A stretch of DNA of 9,767 nucleotides. It comes from NAK82 sp036172345. GTDB taxonomy: Bacteria > Chloroflexota > Anaerolineae > 4572-78 > NAK82. Both the position numbers and the translations under genes were made by a program. Of this stretch, positions 7,038-9,767 are shown piece by piece. Positions within the stretch are counted from its first letter, which is position 1. The number at the start of each line of letters is the position of its first letter. The notes beneath the pieces were generated by a model. The model was given only the letters and a program-made list of their open reading frames with translations. It was not told the origin of the DNA and searched no databases. The DNA is taken from positions 1-9,767 of the forward strand of contig JASFBB010000043.1 in NCBI GenBank assembly GCA_036172345.1, in the 5' to 3' direction.

Positions 7038-7655
7038 GTGAGCCAAACATGGGAAAATGAGGAAAGCTATGACTCATCCTACTACCAGTACGCTGAGGAG
7101 GGCTATGGGTACGACGTCGAACCCCCGGCGAAGCCGGCTCGTCCGACCGGACTGCTCACGGCGGTGTTGATCATCGGGGTCGTGGCATGTTCGTGCCTCA
7201 GCTGTTTGGTCGGGACAGGCATCGGCCTGGTGGTATGGGAAGAGATGAACACCAGCTCACAGGCCAGTGTGCCCCAAGACATGCCGACTACCGCGCCACG
7301 CGTCAGAACGAGCTGGCAGACTGCCGACGTGGTGAATGCATTTTGGGATGCCGGCTTGGAATGCGAGGATCCTCAGCCCCTGGCAGTGAATGACAGCACG
7401 GCCCCCTTCATCGCTGAGGAGGCAACACGCTTTATGTTGCCCTCGGTGTGCGATGGATGCAGCGGACGCATCTACAGCTTCAGCGACCAGAATCAATTGG
7501 ACCAAGCTAGGGATTATTACATTAGGTTGGGAGAGCAAGACCCCCAATATTTCTCATGGATCTACGTAAGAGAGAACATCTTGGTCCAGCTCAACGGCCA
7601 TATGCCGGAAGAGCAAGCCCGGCTGTACCGTCAGGCATTGATGAGTATGCCCTAG
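7038..7655 (+). CDS. Single-pass membrane protein with Tyr/acidic N-terminus, function unknown
   Basis: From the GTG supported by GGAGGA the protein has 205 residues; starts at 6981-7023 would add up to 19. I do not recognise the family. Residues 1-30 are rich in Tyr, Glu, Asp and Ser (ESYDSSYYQYAEEGYGY), followed by a short Pro-rich linker (PPAKPARPTG). One membrane helix spans about 38-67 and holds three cysteines in CSCLSC (51-56). The remaining 138 residues form a globular domain, presumably outside the cell, with Cys109 and Cys138-x2-Cys141 (CDGC) and a helical C-terminus (PEEQARLYRQALM). Low-complexity N-terminus plus one helix plus outer domain is a common layout among Chloroflexota hypothetical proteins, so the topology is inferred. 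It has its own promoter and ends 94 bases before the HAD gene. Confidence 0.8.
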   Translation: MSQTWENEESYDSSYYQYAEEGYGYDVEPPAKPARPTGLLTAVLIIGVVACSCLSCLVGTGIGLVVWEEMNTSSQASVPQDMPTTAPRVRTSWQTADVVNAFWDAGLECEDPQPLAVNDSTAPFIAEEATRFMLPSVCDGCSGRIYSFSDQNQLDQARDYYIRLGEQDPQYFSWIYVRENILVQLNGHMPEEQARLYRQALMSMP

Positions 7656-7705
7656 CCCGCGCCGGTGCCTGTGCAGCAACAGCCAGTAGGTGGTCCAAGC
7701 CGGCT

Positions 7706-7723
7706 GAGACAGCGCGTTGTCTC
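7706..7723 (+). repeat. 18-bp near-palindrome between the membrane protein and HAD genes
   Basis: GAGACAGCGCGTTGTCTC has perfect 6-base arms (GAGACA/TGTCTC) around GCGCGT; allowing one G-T pair it makes a seven-pair stem with a CGCG loop. No T-run follows, so it is not a standard intrinsic terminator. It could be a dimeric regulator site 26 bases before the HAD start, or an RNA hairpin. Confidence 0.5.
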
Positions 7724-7749
7724 CTGGAGCGATTATCTGAGCAGATGCT

Positions 7750-8361
7750 ATGAGTATTCGCGCAGTGATCTTTGATTTTGGCGGTGTGTTGGTGCGCACC
7801 GAGGATGCCAGCGCTCGCCGCAAATGGGAGCAGCAGCTGGGGCTTCCCCCAGGCGAACTGGAGCAGCTGGTGTTCGCCTCTGAGCTCGCGCAGCGCTCGA
7901 TGATCGGACAAGCTACCCAACGGGATGTATGGTCTTACATCGCCATGCGCTACGGGCTGGACGATGCGACGCTACAGCAAATGCGCCGCGACTTTTGGTC
8001 GGGAGACCGCCTGGACGAAAGGCTGGTGCAATTTCTGCCCAGTCTGCGGCCACGCTACAAGACCGCCATCCTCAGCAATGCCTGGCCGGGCGCGCGTCGC
8101 ATGTTCACTGAGCACTTCCAGCTCCACGAGGCGGTGGATGCGTTCATCATCTCATCCGAAGAGGGGATTGCCAAGCCGCATCCACGCATTTATCAGATCG
8201 CCCTACAACGGCTGGATGTGCGTCCCCACGAAGCCATCTTTGTGGACGACTTCCCTGAGAACATAGCGGGTGCACAACAGCTGGGCATCATCGCAGTGCT
8301 CTTCCGCGACACCCACCAGGTGATCGCCGAGGTGCAACGTCACCTGAACGGTACATTGTAA
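7750..8361 (+). CDS. HAD superfamily hydrolase, subfamily IA (YihX/epoxide-hydrolase-N-like)
   Basis: The 203-residue cytoplasmic protein is a haloacid dehalogenase-type hydrolase, most likely a phosphatase. Motif I is FDFGGVLV (residues 8-15) with nucleophile Asp9; motif II is ILSNAWPG with Ser; motif III is the Lys in GIAKPHPRIY; motif IV is FVDDFPENI with paired Asp. The helical insertion between motif I and II (about 20-90) is the C1 cap of the IA group. The position two after the nucleophile is Gly instead of the usual general-acid Asp, as in the FDxGxV branch that includes YihX and the N-terminal domain of soluble epoxide hydrolase, so this looks like a lineage trait instead of damage. 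The substrate is unknown. The ATG start lacks a clear Shine-Dalgarno; an 18-bp near-palindrome lies just upstream. Confidence 0.9.
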   Translation: MSIRAVIFDFGGVLVRTEDASARRKWEQQLGLPPGELEQLVFASELAQRSMIGQATQRDVWSYIAMRYGLDDATLQQMRRDFWSGDRLDERLVQFLPSLRPRYKTAILSNAWPGARRMFTEHFQLHEAVDAFIISSEEGIAKPHPRIYQIALQRLDVRPHEAIFVDDFPENIAGAQQLGIIAVLFRDTHQVIAEVQRHLNGTL

Positions 8362-8432
8362 CGGCATGTAAAACCGTGAAATATTTTCTATCGACGAATA
8401 TGGCGCAGGTGCCGAAAGCGATGATCACTTCC

Positions 8433-8436
8433 GGAG
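8433..8436 (+). promoter_or_regulatory. Ribosome binding site supporting the methyltransferase start at 8445
   Basis: GGAG lies eight bases before ATG 8445. Earlier in-frame starts (GTG 8376, ATG 8400, ATG 8421) have weaker or no sites, and 8370-8400 is AT-rich, unlike the coding DNA around it. Confidence 0.55.
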
Positions 8437-8444
8437 ATCGATCA

Positions 8445-9524
8445 ATGGGCAAAGCACAGCCCCTCGCGCCCCCGTGCCCGGATGAAGTTGTTGTATTAGA
8501 GCGCATTCGAGCGCTCAAATCGATCACCTCGATATCTGTACTGCGAGAGAGGATCGCCGCGCTCAAGGAGCTGCTCCATTCCGATGGAGCAAGCCGGGGT
8601 TTCCGTGAGGTGGAATTCCTGCTGGCACGCCTGGAGCAAGCGGCTGCTTCTCGTACGCTGGAGCGAGCGCACTATTATCTGACCCGCCTAGAGCGCAGCC
8701 TCAGCCAGGTGCGCACCAACGGGGTGAATGACATCAACCTCAACCGGTGGCAGGAGTATACCGATATCCTCACCGACAGCTTATGGCTTATCGAACGGCG
8801 CGACAATTCGGGGGTCCACTCGGCCGACTACTGGGGCAACTTCATCCCCCAAATCCCGTACCAGATGATGCGGCGTTATACGCGGCGGGGGGAATGGGTG
8901 TTAGACCCCTTCGCCGGCGCCGGGACAACCCTCATTGAGGGGCAACGGCTGGGGCGGCACACCATCGGTATCGAGCTCAATCCGGCAGTCGCGGAGCAGG
9001 CACGCCGTCTGATTGCCGCGGAGCCTAACCCCTATCACACCGTGGCCGATGTGATCATCGCCGACAGCTGCACGCTCGATTACCACGCCCTACTGGCACA
9101 GTATGGCCAACGCTCGGTGCAGCTGATCATCATGCATCCCCCCTACTTCGATATCATCAAATTTAGCAACGATCCGCGCGATCTCTCAAACACAGAGTCG
9201 GTCGAGGCATTCCTCGAACGTCTGGGGCGGGTGATCTCTCGTGTTGCAGATGTGTTGGATTATGGGCGTTATCTGGCGTTGGTCATAGGCGACAAATATG
9301 CTGATGGAGAGTGGATTCCGCTTGGTTTTCGCGCGATGCAGGTCGTGTTAGAAGCTGGGTTCGCGCTGAAGAGCATCATCGTCAAGAACTTCGAGCAAAC
9401 GACGGCCAAGCGCACCCAGAAAGCGCTGTGGCGTTATCGCGCTCTGCTGGGAGGATTTTACGTTTTTAAACATGAGTACGTGTTCGTGTTTTATAAGAAG
9501 GGAAGCCGCGAGAATCGGAGGTGA
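8445..9524 (+). CDS. N4-cytosine/N6-adenine-type DNA methyltransferase (solitary)
   Basis: From ATG 8445 the protein has 359 residues; the frame is open back to GTG 8376, which would add 23. It should methylate DNA using S-adenosylmethionine. The SAM motif is LDPFAGAGTT (residues 153-162), followed by GIELNPAVAEQA, which carries the acidic residue of motif II. The catalytic motif IV is MHPPYFDI at 230-237, reading HPPY where most amino-methyltransferases have D/S/N-PPY. Motif I precedes IV, so it is not beta-class. The N-terminal 120 residues are helical, with repeated Arg/Leu/Glu patterns resembling coiled coil, and may recognise DNA or mediate dimerisation. No restriction endonuclease gene is adjacent in view. 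The stop overlaps the Shine-Dalgarno of the next gene. RNA methylation is a less likely alternative. Confidence 0.85.
   Translation: MGKAQPLAPPCPDEVVVLERIRALKSITSISVLRERIAALKELLHSDGASRGFREVEFLLARLEQAAASRTLERAHYYLTRLERSLSQVRTNGVNDINLNRWQEYTDILTDSLWLIERRDNSGVHSADYWGNFIPQIPYQMMRRYTRRGEWVLDPFAGAGTTLIEGQRLGRHTIGIELNPAVAEQARRLIAAEPNPYHTVADVIIADSCTLDYHALLAQYGQRSVQLIIMHPPYFDIIKFSNDPRDLSNTESVEAFLERLGRVISRVADVLDYGRYLALVIGDKYADGEWIPLGFRAMQVVLEAGFALKSIIVKNFEQTTAKRTQKALWRYRALLGGFYVFKHEYVFVFYKKGSRENRR
9517..9523 (+). promoter_or_regulatory. Strong ribosome binding site of the URO-D-family gene
   Basis: GGAGGTG, an almost complete match to the 16S rRNA 3' end, lies three bases before ATG 9527 and includes the first bases of the methyltransferase stop codon (9522-9524). 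Confidence 0.85.
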
Positions 9525-9526
9525 GG

Positions 9527-9767
9527 ATGAAACATCGTGAAAGAGTTTTGATGGCCTTGAACCACGAGAAGCCCGATCGCTGCCCGATGCAGATCAGCTT
9601 CACGCCCGAGTTTGCCGAGCGCCTGCGCGCCGATATGGCGCTGCGAGACCGTGGCGTGAGCCTCTCGCAGGCACGGCGTGTGCACAACCCTCATGGCGGG
9701 GGCAACACCTATGAGCTGGAACGGGCATTGGGAGAGGACATGTTGCTCACCTCTGTTGGCTGGGCCA
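9527..9767 (+). CDS. Uroporphyrinogen decarboxylase-family (URO-D) protein, N-terminal part, 3' end outside window
   Basis: The frame opens at ATG 9527 after a strong Shine-Dalgarno and stays open for 80 codons to the window edge. The opening residues MKHRERVLMALNHEKPDRCP match the pattern (M-x-H/x-RERVLxALNHxxPDRxP) that begins many URO-D-superfamily proteins, a group that contains true uroporphyrinogen decarboxylase (HemE) and corrinoid/methylcobamide methyltransferases such as MtaA. True HemE usually starts differently, so a methyltransferase-like paralog is more likely. Residues about 22-80 (SFTPEFAERL, then YELERALGEDMLL) agree with the non-HemE branch, but the catalytic and metal-binding residues lie outside the window. 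It starts two bases after the DNA methyltransferase stop, so the two are likely co-transcribed. Confidence 0.8.
   Translation, partial: MKHRERVLMALNHEKPDRCPMQISFTPEFAERLRADMALRDRGVSLSQARRVHNPHGGGNTYELERALGEDMLLTSVGWA

Overview
The window looks like ordinary chromosomal DNA from a moderately GC-rich bacterium (roughly 55-60% GC by eye, not computed). The mix of families suggests Chloroflexota (Anaerolineae-like): a DUF2142-type membrane protein, a DUF2085 membrane protein, a TolB-propeller/glycosidase lipoprotein and a URO-D-family protein. That placement is inference from gene content; no rRNA or other marker gene is present. Coding density is very high, no gap between genes exceeds 200 bases, and no tRNA, rRNA, CRISPR array, insertion sequence or phage gene is visible.

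Left part (1-2441): the C-terminal end of a polytopic membrane protein, then the manganese exporter mntP and a small three-cysteine protein of unknown function, closely spaced on the + strand. A DUF2085 membrane protein on the - strand converges on them, and its 3' end overlaps the small gene by 37 bp. It is transcribed from a divergent control region (about 2258-2441) that has one good sigma70-type promoter in each direction. The leftward promoter excludes the longest possible start of the DUF2085 gene.

Middle (2442-6877): a tight four-gene + strand run holding a class I SAM methyltransferase, a lipoprotein that joins a TolB-like beta-propeller to a clan GH-A glycosidase barrel, glutamate 5-kinase (proB) and a YfcE/MJ0936-type phosphodiesterase. 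The junctions are an ATGA start/stop overlap or a short gap, which fits one operon with translational coupling. The products do not form an obvious pathway. ProB makes gamma-glutamyl phosphate for proline synthesis, but no proA is in view.

Right part (6878-9767): a clear promoter (TTGTCT-N17-TATAAT) precedes a single-pass membrane protein with a Tyr/acidic N-terminus. Then come an 18-bp near-palindrome, a HAD-family hydrolase, a solitary N4/N6-type DNA methyltransferase with an HPPY motif, and the start of a URO-D-family protein that runs off the window.

No clearly new multi-gene system was found. The items most worth a second look are the propeller-glycosidase lipoprotein, the HPPY methyltransferase without a visible restriction partner, and the two uncharacterised cysteine-containing small proteins.
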